Notes: generated from the letters alone by a model not told the origin. 64,000 nt of DNA from Phocaeicola dorei (GCF_013009555.1 NZ_CP046176.1:1519501-1583500); one strand, 5' to 3'. Positions 17,916-28,538 are shown, counted from the stretch's first letter. Made by a program: numbers and translations.

Positions 17916-19729
17916 CAGGAATGAGGATGCTTAAACTGTGGGTGGTTGTAATGTTATTGGGACTCTTGCCCGTTGTTTCAGAGGCGCAAGAAGAAATAAA
18001 TAATGCCATTAATGTACAGTTGGAGTATCTGAAAAAGTATCCTAAAGATAAAGAAGCGCTTCGGAAAGTTAGTTTTCTCTATCTGAATAAAGCAGATTAT
18101 GATCAGGCTATCTTTTATGGTCGACAATTGTTTGAGATGGGTTATAATGAACGGGATTACAATGGCGCTGTAATTTATTCTCATATTTGTCTGGGGCAGG
18201 CCCATATGATGAAGGGAAATGTAAAGGAGGCTTATAGTCATTTAGGGCAGGCCAGGCTGATAGGTGAAAGTAATAAAAATGATTCCGCCTTATGTTCCGT
18301 ATATAATGGTCTGGGACTTTATGCATCGAATGTCCAAAAAGACTATTATCGTTCACTTACTTATTTCTTCAAAGGAGTTGAAGCTGCAAGACGTTGTCAT
18401 TATGACAGACTCTATTCCATTTTACTTTCTAATATTGCCGGTATTTATTATTTAAAAAATGATAGCACAGGATTGAAATATGCCCTTGAATGTTATGAAC
18501 TGGGACATGAACGGAAAGATCCTTATCTGATTTATAGTGGTTCAACCAATACCGCTTATATGTATTATTTGAAGAGTGACTATAATACAGCATTGAAATA
18601 TATTCAGGAGGCGGAGTTCACCATGGTGCAGAATGACTTTTATGACCAATCAAACGTTTACAATCTTTATGGATATATTCTGCATAAATTGAATAAAGAT
18701 GATGAAGCGCTGGGCTTTTTCCGGAAGGCTTTGGATTTGAAAGAACAGGGAAATATTTCTTCAGTGATGAATTCCTATTTGGGCTATGCCGAAATTTTAA
18801 TGGAGCATCATCAGTATGACCGGGCTGTCTGGATGCTGAAAGCCGGAATAGAACTGTCTTACCAACAGGCTAATGCCATTTATCGAAGTGACCTGTTGCA
18901 GGCTTTATCCCGATGTTATGAAGAAGATGGTATGCTGGTAGAGGCGTTGAAGTATCATAAGCTCTATCAGCTGGAAACAGATAGCTTATATAATGCGGAA
19001 AAGGAACGTGCCGTGGGGGAGATACGTGCAAAATACGATATGGAACGGCAGGAAAACGAGATAAAACAAAACCGTCTGGAATTATTGGAAAAGGAAAATA
19101 AGATGCAATTGCTTATAGCCGGATTTATTTGTATCTTCATAGCTGCCTCTTTACTATATTACTTATATTACAGAAAAAATAAGCTGTACCTTACCATTGT
19201 GAAGCAAAATCAGGACGCTATCCGGCGTGAACAGCAATTGCAGAATAAAATAGACGAGCAGTTTGCAGAGATAGGCCGCCAGTCCGCTCTTTTACAAGAA
19301 TATCTTACGGACTCGACGAAAACTTCTTTGCCGCAACCTGAGAAATATGCTTCATCCTCGTTGACAGATGAAAAGAAGCAGGATTTATTTCTGCGTTTGG
19401 AAACGCTGTTGCGGGAGGAGAAGGTATTTACAGACAATTTGCTGACCAAAGAGAAAGTAGCGGAAATGTTGGGAACTAATCGTACTTATCTCTCTCAAAT
19501 TATTAATGAGCAGACCAAGCAGACTTTTACTCAATTTGTAAATGGTTTCCGCACAAAAGAGGCAGTCCGTTTACTTTCCGATCCTGATAACCAAACTCCG
19601 CTAAAGGCGATTTCAGCTGAATTGGGCTTTAATTCCATGACTACTTTTTATAGCCAGTTTCAGGCGGCTACTGGTATGACTCCCGCTCAGTATAGAAACA
19701 AAGTGCAGGAATTGCATAAAAATAGATAA
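17912..19729 (+). CDS. Membrane-bound TPR/AraC-type transcriptional regulator
   Basis: A 605-aa one-protein signalling regulator of a design common in Bacteroides. Order: signal peptide (about 1-25), tetratricopeptide-like helical repeats (about 30-375) probably in the periplasm, charged coiled coil (about 365-395), one transmembrane helix (about 400-422, LLIAGFICIFIAASLLYYLY), a second coiled region, and a cytoplasmic AraC helix-turn-helix domain (about 505-605) with AELGFNSMTTFYSQFQAATG. It overlaps queH by 4 nt and precedes a SusC/SusD pair on the same strand, which it may control (inference). A start three codons downstream is equally possible. A terminator follows at 19753. Confidence 0.88.
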   Translation: MTGMRMLKLWVVVMLLGLLPVVSEAQEEINNAINVQLEYLKKYPKDKEALRKVSFLYLNKADYDQAIFYGRQLFEMGYNERDYNGAVIYSHICLGQAHMMKGNVKEAYSHLGQARLIGESNKNDSALCSVYNGLGLYASNVQKDYYRSLTYFFKGVEAARRCHYDRLYSILLSNIAGIYYLKNDSTGLKYALECYELGHERKDPYLIYSGSTNTAYMYYLKSDYNTALKYIQEAEFTMVQNDFYDQSNVYNLYGYILHKLNKDDEALGFFRKALDLKEQGNISSVMNSYLGYAEILMEHHQYDRAVWMLKAGIELSYQQANAIYRSDLLQALSRCYEEDGMLVEALKYHKLYQLETDSLYNAEKERAVGEIRAKYDMERQENEIKQNRLELLEKENKMQLLIAGFICIFIAASLLYYLYYRKNKLYLTIVKQNQDAIRREQQLQNKIDEQFAEIGRQSALLQEYLTDSTKTSLPQPEKYASSSLTDEKKQDLFLRLETLLREEKVFTDNLLTKEKVAEMLGTNRTYLSQIINEQTKQTFTQFVNGFRTKEAVRLLSDPDNQTPLKAISAELGFNSMTTFYSQFQAATGMTPAQYRNKVQELHKNR

Positions 19730-19752
19730 TCTATTAATTTGCTATCATAAAT

Positions 19753-19786
19753 TTATCCAAATGCGGCAATTGCTGTATTTGGATAA
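19753..19786 (+). terminator. Terminator after the AraC-type regulator
   Basis: Perfect 10-bp stem TTATCCAAAT/ATTTGGATAA with a 14-nt loop, followed by CCTATTTTT. It separates the regulator from the SusC gene, which must have its own promoter between here and 19913. Confidence 0.75.
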
Positions 19787-19912
19787 CCTATTTTTGCTAT
19801 AATTTAAAACTTTATGCATTAATTTGCTATCGGCGCGATATAAGCTGCAAAACTGTTTTAACAATAAAACGGGACTTAAAAAGTGATTATAAACAGTATT
19901 AATATTAAATCT

Positions 19913-22900
19913 ATGAAGAGTATGAAACATTCAGATTACCACGGAAAGCTACTTCGACTGGCGATGGTTTTCGTTGCATTGTTTTTGTGTGGAACAATGG
20001 CATATGCACAAACAGACCGGATGATCAGCGGTATAGTTGTAGATGAGAATGGAGATCCCCTGCCTGCCGCTCACATCCGTCAGGTGAGCCAGACGAAAGG
20101 GGAGGAACTAGCTGCTGTCATAACCGATATGAACGGGCACTTCCGGCTGACCCTGCTCCGCACAGCGAAAGAGATAGAAATCTCTTACTTGGGCTATGAA
20201 TCAAAGAAAGTAAGATTGACAAGTGCGAACAGTTACAGAATTGTTTTGGAGCCGGCCTCCGAACTGCTGGACGAGGTGGTGGTAACCGGATATCAGACTA
20301 TCTCCAGGGAACGGGCTACCGGTTCATTTGCGAAAGTAGATTCGAAAAAGTTGGAAACTCAACGGTTAAGTAGTGTCAGCTCATTGATGGAGGGAAGAAT
20401 AGCAGGTTATAGTGACGGTAAGATACGTGGTGTGACTTCGATGAACGGACTTACTACTCCTCTGTATGTGATTGATGGGTTTCCGGTAGAGAAAACTATT
20501 TCTGACGGACTGGGCAACTGGGTCGAAAATGTGCCTGATTTGAATATAGAGGATATAGAGAATATTACGGTATTAAAAGATGCCGCGGCTACGTCTATCT
20601 ATGGTGCTCGTGCTGCTAATGGTGTAGTAGTCATCACTACTAAAAAAGCCGGAAAGAATCAGCTGAATGTATCATTTTCAGCGACATTGACAGTACGCCC
20701 TTATAATTTTTATACCGGTCACTTGGCCGGTACGGCTGACATGATAGAGATGGAAAAGGAGTGGGCGGCCATGAATCCTAATCTTCAAGGAGAGGGAGCA
20801 TCCCAATATGCACAGAATTTGTTGGACAATGCATCCATGTATTCCTGTTTGGGGGTACAGGCTATTTTAAAACATCATACAGGTGCGATCAGCGAAGCAC
20901 AAATGGAGCAGACGCTACATGAACTGGCTTCACAGGGATTCCGTTATTATGATGATGTGAAGAAATATGGTAAACGAAATCCGTTTTCGCAACAATATAA
21001 CTTGAATATCGGGCGTGGAACGGAAAAAAATACATTTAATGCTTCGCTGTCTTACAGGAATAACCGGGAAGAAGATAAATATACTGACAGCGAGAGTTTC
21101 GGATTGAATTTGCAGAACACTACCCGGCTTACTTCATGGCTGAGTCTGGATTTGGGAACGTATCTGAATTATGGAGATGGTACAACGCAGAGTTATAATC
21201 TGACCTCACCCGGATATAATTATGTTCCTTATAGTTCGTTGTTGAATGGCGATGGAAGCTACTATACTAACACGGCTGCGGACCGGTACAGTAAGTCACA
21301 ACAGGAAATTATTTCTTCTTACGGATTGTATAGTATGGATATTACCCCTTTGGACGAATTGGGAAGAAACTTGTCGAAGAGTAAGAATTTTAGTAATCGT
21401 ACTTTTGCGAGACTTAATTTTAAATTCACAGACTGGTTGAGATACACTGCTTCGTTCCAATATGAAGTAGGGGAATATAAGACAAGCCAATTGCAAGATA
21501 AGGAAAGCTATGCTGTGCGTAATAAAGTAAATACATTTGCTACTGATGCAAGTGGGAGTGGCCAGGCTACTTATAATCTTCCTTATGGCAATATTTATAC
21601 AACGGGAACTAATAGTATTCGTGCTTATAATTTCCGTCAGCAATTGGATTTTAACAAGACATTTGCAGAAAAACATGATGTGACCGCTTTGTTTGGTATG
21701 GAAGTACGTGAAAATAAGACGGAATACAATAATCGGAAATATTATAATTATGATCCGGCTTTACTAACTTATGATCTTATTGATGAACGGGTGCTGAGTA
21801 ATACTTATACCGGAGTTTTGGGAAACTATGTATCATTCAATAAAAATGATATCTCCAACATCTATGAACTGGTAAATCGTTTTGTTTCTTTTTATGGGAA
21901 TGCAGCTTACACGTATGATGGTAAATATATGGTGACAGGAAGCATTCGTTGGGATCGTACCAATTTGTTTGCTACTGGTTCCAAGTATCAGAAGAAACCT
22001 ATCTGGTCGGTAGGTGCTGGTTGGAATCTGGACAAAGAATCTTTTTTTAAAGTTTCATTTATAAATATGATGAAACTGCGTTTCAGTTATGGTATCGGTG
22101 GTAACATCGCCAAGAATTCTGCTCCTTATATGACGGCTTATTATAATAATAATACCCATGTGGGCGGCATACAAGGGACTATCAGCAACCGTCCTAATCC
22201 TGATTTGCGGTGGGAAAAGACAACTACAGCTAATATTGGTGTAGATTTCTCTATGTTTAGAAATCGATTGAACGGTTCTATTGAATATTATAATAAGTCG
22301 GGCGTGGATTTGTTAGCCAATACCAATGGAGTACCTACCGAAGGTTTTGGTTTTTCTACTTATACCATGAATAATGGTAAAATGAGAAACCGTGGATTCG
22401 AGTTGACTCTTTCCGGTGATGTCATTATGGGAAAAGATTGGAATTGGAACGTAGGTGGTGTGCTGGGATACAATAAGAATAAAGTGACTTATGTCAATGT
22501 AAAAGCACCTGCTATTTTTCTTCAGTTCGATTATCCTGCCGCCTATCCCCGTGTTGGAGTGCCTTATAATGCCATTTATGGATATCTGTGGGCAGGGCTG
22601 GATAGTAAAGGGCAGCCTCAGGTGTATGACTCGGAAGGAAATATCCATGTAAGCAGTTCACCGCAAAAAGTGGAGGATGCTGTGTATTTAGGAACTTCTG
22701 TTCCGGTTTATAGTGGGGCTGTTAATACCAATCTCCGTTATAAGAATTGGGAACTGGCTGCTCAACTGCTTTTTGAAGGGGGGCACAAAATGCGGAATAC
22801 CAATATAGCCTATCCGGGATTAGGAGTGACAAGTAAGGATGTGAGTAAACGTTGGCGTCAGCCTGGTGATGAGGCATATACCGATGTACCACGCTATGTT

Positions 22901-23173
22901 CCGTCAGAAAGCAAGGATTATAATTCTTACTCATCCGACCTTTATAGCAAGGCTTCCATTCATGTACTTGATGCCGATAACTGGCGCTTGAAGAATCTCT
23001 CTGTTACTTATCATGTTCCTGCAAGTGTATGTCAGAAGTTTTATGTAAAAAATGCACGTATCATGCTAGGTATGGAAAATGTGTTCACTTTGGCTAAAAG
23101 CCGTGATGTGAAATGGATGCTCGGGGGATATAGTAAACCAAATTATTTGTGTAATGTCAATTTGAACTTTTAA
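19913..23173 (+). CDS. SusC/RagA-family TonB-linked outer-membrane receptor
   Basis: Large outer-membrane transporter that, with its SusD partner, imports a nutrient using TonB energy. From the ATG at 19913 it is 1086 aa; a GTG at 19883 would extend it by ten residues. Order: signal peptide ending near AYAQ, carboxypeptidase-regulatory-like domain (about 40-120), plug with the SusC signature LYVIDGFPVE and ITVLKDAAATSIYGARAANG, then a beta-barrel to a terminal aromatic residue (NLNF). There is no STN domain, so it does not signal through an ECF/FecR pair. The SusD partner starts 11 bp after the stop. The substrate is unknown, as no glycosidase gene is nearby. Confidence 0.93.
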   Translation: MKSMKHSDYHGKLLRLAMVFVALFLCGTMAYAQTDRMISGIVVDENGDPLPAAHIRQVSQTKGEELAAVITDMNGHFRLTLLRTAKEIEISYLGYESKKVRLTSANSYRIVLEPASELLDEVVVTGYQTISRERATGSFAKVDSKKLETQRLSSVSSLMEGRIAGYSDGKIRGVTSMNGLTTPLYVIDGFPVEKTISDGLGNWVENVPDLNIEDIENITVLKDAAATSIYGARAANGVVVITTKKAGKNQLNVSFSATLTVRPYNFYTGHLAGTADMIEMEKEWAAMNPNLQGEGASQYAQNLLDNASMYSCLGVQAILKHHTGAISEAQMEQTLHELASQGFRYYDDVKKYGKRNPFSQQYNLNIGRGTEKNTFNASLSYRNNREEDKYTDSESFGLNLQNTTRLTSWLSLDLGTYLNYGDGTTQSYNLTSPGYNYVPYSSLLNGDGSYYTNTAADRYSKSQQEIISSYGLYSMDITPLDELGRNLSKSKNFSNRTFARLNFKFTDWLRYTASFQYEVGEYKTSQLQDKESYAVRNKVNTFATDASGSGQATYNLPYGNIYTTGTNSIRAYNFRQQLDFNKTFAEKHDVTALFGMEVRENKTEYNNRKYYNYDPALLTYDLIDERVLSNTYTGVLGNYVSFNKNDISNIYELVNRFVSFYGNAAYTYDGKYMVTGSIRWDRTNLFATGSKYQKKPIWSVGAGWNLDKESFFKVSFINMMKLRFSYGIGGNIAKNSAPYMTAYYNNNTHVGGIQGTISNRPNPDLRWEKTTTANIGVDFSMFRNRLNGSIEYYNKSGVDLLANTNGVPTEGFGFSTYTMNNGKMRNRGFELTLSGDVIMGKDWNWNVGGVLGYNKNKVTYVNVKAPAIFLQFDYPAAYPRVGVPYNAIYGYLWAGLDSKGQPQVYDSEGNIHVSSSPQKVEDAVYLGTSVPVYSGAVNTNLRYKNWELAAQLLFEGGHKMRNTNIAYPGLGVTSKDVSKRWRQPGDEAYTDVPRYVPSESKDYNSYSSDLYSKASIHVLDADNWRLKNLSVTYHVPASVCQKFYVKNARIMLGMENVFTLAKSRDVKWMLGGYSKPNYLCNVNLNF

Positions 23174-23184
23174 ATGAGAGCAAT

Positions 23185-24606
23185 ATGAAAAAGATACTAT
23201 TTATGATAATGACAGTGTTGGGGTGGATAAATCTGACTTCTTGTAATGATTATTTGGATATTGTTCCCAAAGGGAACAAAATTCCTACTACCTTGGCTGA
23301 TTTTGAAGCATTGCTGCGAGATGAATATACCATTGGCTATATTCCTGTAACGAATAGTCTTTATCTGTTGAATGATAAATTTGTAGGACAAAGCAGTCTG
23401 ACTAGCGTTACCCTTACGAGTGCCAATTATCTGTGGAATGAAACAGCGGACAGAATTGTACTGAACAATCAGGACGAAGGGACTTATTACCGTAGTTATA
23501 TGGCTATTTCCACTTGTAATCTCTTGCTGGAGCATGTTCCCGTTGCAACCGAAGCGACTGATTCCGAACGCAATGAGGTAATGGCTTATGCCAAAGTGAT
23601 TCGTGCTATGAGCTATTACATACTGGCCAATTATTATGCTGATACCTATGTGTCTGCAACTGCCGGTACTAAACTGAGTGTACCTTTGATAACCAGTGCC
23701 GATATCAATGCTCCTCACAAGCAGGTCACTATTCAAGAAATCTATGATTTCATGATTAAAGATGTGAAAGAAGCCATAGAACAAGGATTACCCGAACAGT
23801 CAAGGACTGTTATCCATCCCAATTTGGGAGCAGCCTATGCCTTCTTGGCACGGGTTTATCTGCAAATGGCGAATTATGAAGAAGCGCTGAAATACGCGGA
23901 TATGGCTTTGGAACAGAATGATAATCTGTATGATTGGATATCTTATTACAACAGTCATAAGGAAGCTATTACAAAAGAAGACAGTTATCCGTCGTTACCG
24001 TCAGCGACAGGGTATGATTATGTGGAGAATTACTATTTCCGTTGTGGAGAGGGTAATCCTAACTATGCTACCAGCGAACTTAATATTCCGGTGGAACGTG
24101 CGGAGAGTTTCGAGGAAGGGGATGCACGTTTTCTCTCTCGCTGGAAACTACGCACGGTAAATCAGGATACTTACTATCAAGGTTTGGCCAAAGGATATTT
24201 CAACGGGGCTGGTCTGACCACTTGTGAGGTATATCTCATCAAGGCCGAATGTTTGGCACGTCAGGTCACAGGTAATGATTTCTCTGCTGCTATGGATGTG
24301 TTGAACAAGGTACGTAAGACCCGTATTCTGCCGGAGATATATCAACCCTTGCAGGCTTCAACTTTGACAGAAGCCATTGACTTGATCCGACGTACGAAAG
24401 ACAATGAATTGATTTTCACTATTGTGCCATTCGCTGATGCCCGGAGGTTTAATGCCGAAGGTACTTTTGCACGTGCACTATCCAAAACATGGGAAGGGCA
24501 GACTTATACATTAACCCCGGCTTCACATCTTTGGATTATGCCTTTCCCGGCAGGTGCCGTTCAGAATCCGGGTAATGGAACTATCACTCAAAATGTATCT
24601 AAATAA
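23185..24606 (+). CDS. RagB/SusD family nutrient-binding lipoprotein
   Basis: Surface lipoprotein of 473 aa that caps the SusC barrel and binds substrate. The signal peptide ends in LTSC (lipobox) followed by NDYLDIVPKG, the usual mature N-terminus of SusD proteins. The N-terminal TPR-like helices include an AYAFLARVYLQMANYEEAL segment (about 215-240), and the C-terminus has the family's closing pattern LWIMPFPAGAVQNPGNG. It is co-transcribed with the SusC gene 11 bp upstream and is followed 18 bp later by a thioredoxin-fold lipoprotein. Confidence 0.93.
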   Translation: MKKILFMIMTVLGWINLTSCNDYLDIVPKGNKIPTTLADFEALLRDEYTIGYIPVTNSLYLLNDKFVGQSSLTSVTLTSANYLWNETADRIVLNNQDEGTYYRSYMAISTCNLLLEHVPVATEATDSERNEVMAYAKVIRAMSYYILANYYADTYVSATAGTKLSVPLITSADINAPHKQVTIQEIYDFMIKDVKEAIEQGLPEQSRTVIHPNLGAAYAFLARVYLQMANYEEALKYADMALEQNDNLYDWISYYNSHKEAITKEDSYPSLPSATGYDYVENYYFRCGEGNPNYATSELNIPVERAESFEEGDARFLSRWKLRTVNQDTYYQGLAKGYFNGAGLTTCEVYLIKAECLARQVTGNDFSAAMDVLNKVRKTRILPEIYQPLQASTLTEAIDLIRRTKDNELIFTIVPFADARRFNAEGTFARALSKTWEGQTYTLTPASHLWIMPFPAGAVQNPGNGTITQNVSK

Positions 24607-24624
24607 CCTATAAAAACAGACTTT

Positions 24625-25806
24625 ATGAAATTGATGTATTTATTAGCAACATCCGCCGTTGTTTTGGTGATGATGGCATCTTGTACCCGGCAGTCGGTAA
24701 CGGGGTACACACTGACAGCTGCAATTGATGGAATTCCTGACGGATCCCATGTACAGTTATTTCCTGTAAGTCATGGTCATGAAAAACCGGTGGCGGACAC
24801 TACTGTTGTAGATGGAAAATTTATATTTAAAGGGGTGGCGGATGAACCTCTGGCTGTACGGCTGATGGTGAAAGATGCATACGGTTCCATGCCTCTGATG
24901 TTGGAGAATGGCAGTATAAGCGTGGAGGGTAAGGTGACTTCTGAAAACCTTAATGGAACCGTGAATTATAATTTCTCACAGGTTTCAGTGACGGGATCTC
25001 CTTTGACGGACAAATATGTAAAATTATTGAGCACACGTGATGCCTTGGATTCTATTTATGTGACGAATAACGAGAAGTTTAAGGATATCCGTGCTGCCTA
25101 TGGAAAAGCGAGAGTTGCCAAAGATAAGATCTTGATGGATTCTGTCGTTGCTACGGAAGCTTACAAAGCATCTGCCGTGGCCGATAGTTTGTTCTTTGCT
25201 ACGGTAGATGCCACTTACTATAAATTAGTTATGGACAATAAAGATTCTTATTGGGGGCCTCTGATGATGATCAGTTTGTTTTCTTATCTTACCGAAGAGC
25301 AGAAACCGTGGTATGATGCCTTGTCAGAAGAGGCTAAACATTCCCGCTATGGAAAAATGGTGAAAGAGAGTGTGGCTCCTGATAGTCAGATCGGTTCTAA
25401 AGTGCCTGTCTTTACAGCCAAGTCACAAGATGGGAAATCGGTAACTTTAACCGATTTGTGCCAAGGTAAGAAGTATGTCCTTATTGATTTTTGGGCATCA
25501 TGGTGTAATCCTTGCCGTAAGGAGATTCCTAATTTGAAAAAACTCTATACGCAATATGCAGACAGGGGTTTCCAGATTGTAAGTATCTCTATTGACAAAA
25601 AAGAGGCGGAATGGACAAAAGCGCTGAAAGAAGAACAACTTCAGTGGCCTAATTTTTTGGATACTGGAGGTATTGCTGATATATATAAAGTGAAATTTGT
25701 TCCTACTATGTATTTGATAGATGCCCAAGGGGTCATGGTAGGAGAAAATCTTCGTGGTGAGGCTTTGGCAAATAAACTGGCTGAGCTTTTTGGAGAGATT
25801 GAATAA
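24625..25806 (+). CDS. Thioredoxin-like lipoprotein (DUF4369 plus AhpC/TSA-type fold)
   Basis: Periplasmic lipoprotein of 393 aa. The signal peptide ends MMASC. An N-terminal beta-rich domain (about 25-130) resembles DUF4369, and a helical linker follows. The C-terminal thioredoxin fold (about 255-390) has the redox motif WASWCNPCRKEI with both cysteines and a cis-proline context FVPTMYLID. Such proteins often sit at the end of SusC/D operons and are thought to handle disulfides in the envelope; the target here is unknown. It is third gene of the operon starting at 19913. Confidence 0.88.
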   Translation: MKLMYLLATSAVVLVMMASCTRQSVTGYTLTAAIDGIPDGSHVQLFPVSHGHEKPVADTTVVDGKFIFKGVADEPLAVRLMVKDAYGSMPLMLENGSISVEGKVTSENLNGTVNYNFSQVSVTGSPLTDKYVKLLSTRDALDSIYVTNNEKFKDIRAAYGKARVAKDKILMDSVVATEAYKASAVADSLFFATVDATYYKLVMDNKDSYWGPLMMISLFSYLTEEQKPWYDALSEEAKHSRYGKMVKESVAPDSQIGSKVPVFTAKSQDGKSVTLTDLCQGKKYVLIDFWASWCNPCRKEIPNLKKLYTQYADRGFQIVSISIDKKEAEWTKALKEEQLQWPNFLDTGGIADIYKVKFVPTMYLIDAQGVMVGENLRGEALANKLAELFGEIE

Positions 25807-26113
25807 TCATATTCTTTTATGGCATTCTGACATAGGACGGGGCGGAGTCGATGAATAAGTTGGATCTGTCCCGTTGTCTTATGTTTCGGACTGACCCTTC
25901 TGTTGATTCAGCCCCCCCTGTACAAGACTATCCAGGTTTATTTTGATTCAAATCCTTCATAAGTGTCTAATCCGCTTGCCTACAGTCGTTTATTATGAAG
26001 AATTTAAAGCACAATCCTTCATGAATCCGTCATTTTCGGGTCAACGGTCTAAATTTTAAGGCTGAGCCGTTTTCTAACTGAGCCGTTGGCATACCCTGCA
26101 CAAAGCAGGATAA
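25807..26113. other. Intergenic segment with no convincing gene
   Basis: About 300 bp between the thioredoxin-like gene and the tRNA-Glu terminator. A weak dyad (GACGGGG with TGTCCCG, about 25835-25880) may end the SusC/D operon transcript. I see no coding frame with plausible composition. Confidence 0.5.
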
Positions 26114-26152
26114 AAATAAAGAAGCTATCGAATATTCGATAACTTCTTTATT
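26114..26152 (-). terminator. Terminator of tRNA-Glu
   Basis: Near-perfect palindrome with arms AAATAAAGAAG.TATCGAAT and ATTCGATA.CTTCTTTATTT and one mismatched pair, immediately downstream of the tRNA 3' end on the minus strand. Confidence 0.7.
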
Positions 26153-26227
26153 TGGTAGCCCGTGGGGGAATCGAACCCCCCTTTCAAGAATGAAAATCTT
26201 GCGTCCTAACCGATAGACGAACGGGCC
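26153..26227 (-). tRNA. tRNA-Glu (anticodon UUC)
   Basis: On the minus strand a 75-nt cloverleaf runs from GGCCCGTTCGTCTATCGG to GGGCTACCA. The acceptor stem pairs GGCCCGT with ACGGGCT (one G-T pair), the anticodon stem is CAAGA/TCTTG with loop TTTTCAT, giving anticodon TTC, and the T loop is TTCGATT. CCA is encoded. Confidence 0.97.
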
Positions 26228-26265
26228 ATCCTTTTTATCGAGGATTTCTCTCTCGATTGCGGGTG

Positions 26266-26296
26266 CAAAGGTAGTGACTTTTTTTGAATTTGCAAA
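26266..26296 (-). promoter_or_regulatory. Promoter of tRNA-Glu
   Basis: On the minus strand TTTG (26296-26293), 19 nt, then TACCTTTG (26273-26266), an excellent match to the Bacteroides -33/-7 consensus about 40 nt before the tRNA. Confidence 0.75.
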
Positions 26297-26369
26297 CATT
26301 TCCCAAACTTTTTTCTAAACTTTTTGTTCATAGTCCATTGAATAGACTATTTACCTAAACTTAACTTTT

Positions 26370-27659
26370 ATGAAAACTATCTTTAAATCAATGAGTTGCC
26401 TTATGCTGGGCGCAATGATTGTTACGCCGATGTTTGCGCAACAAAAAGATCTTTATCCGGAGTTGGAAGGACCGGGACCTGTTGTTATTATCTCAAAAGA
26501 TAAAAATGGCAAGGAGGAATTAATCAATGTATTTGAAGAAACGCAACGTCCGCATTTCCATGATCCCCGTGCCCCTCGTTTTTTACTTACTGACCAACAG
26601 GGAAAGTTTGCATTGGGTATCGGTGGTTATTTGAAAACTACAATGGAATATGATTTTAATGGGATAGTGGATGACGTTGACTTTATCCCTGCACTCATTC
26701 CGCAACCGGGATCCACTGCTGTCCGTAATCAGTTCCAGATGGATGCAAGCACTTCCACTATCTTTTTAAAATTGGTGGGGAGAACCAAGCATTTGGGCAA
26801 CTTCATCGTTTATACAGCCGGAAACTTCCGTGGAAGTGGAAAGACTTTTGAATTGCAGAATGCTTATTTATCTTTTTTGGGTTTTACCATGGGGTATGAT
26901 ACCGGATTGTTTATGGATCTTGCCGCAGCTCCTCCGACTATTGATTTTCAAGGACCTGACGGGATGACTTTCTATCGGGCCACCCAGTTGCGTTATGAAG
27001 CTAATTTGATTAAAGGTTTGAAAGTGGGTGTCGGTGTGGAAATGCCTTCAGTAGACGGAACTCCGGCAAAAGATGTGAGAATCGGTAAGCAGCGGATGCC
27101 GGATATTCCTGCTTATGTGCAGTATTCCTGGGCGAAAGCGAGCCATATACGTGTGGGAGGAATCTTGAGAAGTATGACTTATGAGGATCAAGTGAATAAT
27201 AAGGCAAAGTCATTGACCGGTTGGGGGATACAGGCATCGGGAACAGCAAGACTGGGTAATTTCCAGCTTTACGGACAATATACTTATGGTAAAGGTATTG
27301 CTCAATATTTGAATGATATCAGTAACTTGAATGTAGATATCGTTCCTTTGGCTGACGAGTCCGGGCGCATGCAGGTACTTCCCATGAAAGGATGGTATGT
27401 CGGATTACAGTATAATTTCTCGAAACGGGTATTCGCATCGGCTACGTATAGCCAGTCACGCCTGTTTACGGAAGATTGCTATGCTCACTTTAATGAAACC
27501 CAGTATAAAAAAGGTCAGTATCTGGTCGCTAATGTGTTTTGGAATATAAGCCATAACCTGCAGGTGGGTGTGGAATATCTGCATGGCTGGAGAGAGAATT
27601 TTAATGATGTGAACCGTGAGGCAAACCGTATAAACTTGAGTGCACAATATAATTTCTAA
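26370..27659 (+). CDS. DcaP-like outer-membrane porin
   Basis: Outer-membrane beta-barrel of 429 aa. A signal peptide ends at MFAQ. The mature protein has a polar N-terminal stretch followed by alternating amphipathic strands (for example FALGIGGYLKTTMEYDF and IPAYVQYSWAKASHIRVG) and ends in a C-terminal Phe (AQYNF), the barrel-assembly signal. The overall pattern and TMEYDFNG/FLKLVG elements resemble the trimeric DcaP-like porins that pass small dicarboxylates or sugars. It stands alone on the plus strand downstream of tRNA-Glu. The substrate is unknown. Confidence 0.8.
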   Translation: MKTIFKSMSCLMLGAMIVTPMFAQQKDLYPELEGPGPVVIISKDKNGKEELINVFEETQRPHFHDPRAPRFLLTDQQGKFALGIGGYLKTTMEYDFNGIVDDVDFIPALIPQPGSTAVRNQFQMDASTSTIFLKLVGRTKHLGNFIVYTAGNFRGSGKTFELQNAYLSFLGFTMGYDTGLFMDLAAAPPTIDFQGPDGMTFYRATQLRYEANLIKGLKVGVGVEMPSVDGTPAKDVRIGKQRMPDIPAYVQYSWAKASHIRVGGILRSMTYEDQVNNKAKSLTGWGIQASGTARLGNFQLYGQYTYGKGIAQYLNDISNLNVDIVPLADESGRMQVLPMKGWYVGLQYNFSKRVFASATYSQSRLFTEDCYAHFNETQYKKGQYLVANVFWNISHNLQVGVEYLHGWRENFNDVNREANRINLSAQYNF

Positions 27660-27701
27660 CTTATTCTCTGTATCTTTGTGTCTGTCAATAATGGAAAGAG
27701 A

Positions 27702-28538
27702 ATGAAAAAAATAGGTGCACATGTATCCGTAAGCGGGGGCGTAGAAATGGCCCCCGTTAATGCATTAGGGATAGGAGCGGACGCATTCGCTCTTTTTACA
27801 AAGAATCAGCGGCAATGGGTTGCAAAACCTTTGTCTGTCGAGAGTATTACTCTGTTTAAAGAAAACTGTGAGAAAGAAGGTTTTGATATCCGGTATATTC
27901 TTCCTCATGACAGTTATCTGATAAACTTGGGACATCCTGATAGGGAGGGGATGGAAAAGAGTCGTGCGGCATTCTTGGATGAAATGCGGCGTTGTGAGTT
28001 GTTAGGATTGAAAATGCTGAATTTTCATCCCGGAAGTCATTTGAACAAGATATCAATAGAGAAGTGCCTGGACAGGATTGCCGAGTCTGTCAATATGACT
28101 TTGGATAAGACGACCGGTGTGACTGCTGTGATTGAGAATACAGCCGGACAGGGAAGTAATGTGGGAAATGAATTCTGGCATTTGAGATATATTATAGATA
28201 AGGTGGAGGATAAATCTCGTGTGGGAGTCTGTCTGGATACTTGCCATACCTATACCGCCGGTTATGATATTGCGAATGAATATGACTGGGTCTTTACCGA
28301 GTTTGATGAAGTCGTGGGGGGAAACTATTTGTGTGCCATTCACTTGAATGACTCAAAGAAACCATTGGGCAGCCGGGTAGACCGTCATGACAGTATCGGA
28401 AAGGGGCTGATTGGTATTGATTTCTTTCGCCGTTTCATGCAGGATTCCCGTTTTAACGATATGCCTGTTATTCTTGAAACTCCCGATGATACCATTTGGA
28501 GGGATGAAATTAAAATGCTTCGCAGCTTTGAATTATAG
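27702..28538 (+). CDS. nfo: Deoxyribonuclease IV (AP endonuclease)
   Basis: Base-excision-repair enzyme cutting DNA 5' to abasic sites with three zinc ions. From the ATG at 27702 it has 278 aa, the normal length, beginning [13 protein letters not shown]; a GTG at 27678 would add eight unlikely residues. Zinc-ligand motifs are all present: [47 protein letters not shown] and ILETPD. A TATCTTTG box at 27671 could be its -7 element. It is followed by an unusual 21-bp-periodic repeat cluster. Confidence 0.96.
   Translation: MKKIGAHVSVSGGVEMAPVNALGIGADAFALFTKNQRQWVAKPLSVESITLFKENCEKEGFDIRYILPHDSYLINLGHPDREGMEKSRAAFLDEMRRCELLGLKMLNFHPGSHLNKISIEKCLDRIAESVNMTLDKTTGVTAVIENTAGQGSNVGNEFWHLRYIIDKVEDKSRVGVCLDTCHTYTAGYDIANEYDWVFTEFDEVVGGNYLCAIHLNDSKKPLGSRVDRHDSIGKGLIGIDFFRRFMQDSRFNDMPVILETPDDTIWRDEIKMLRSFEL

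Noticed and set aside
26030..26299. 89-aa minus-strand open frame over the tRNA
   Set aside because: It spans the tRNA-Glu gene and its promoter; composition is not protein-like.
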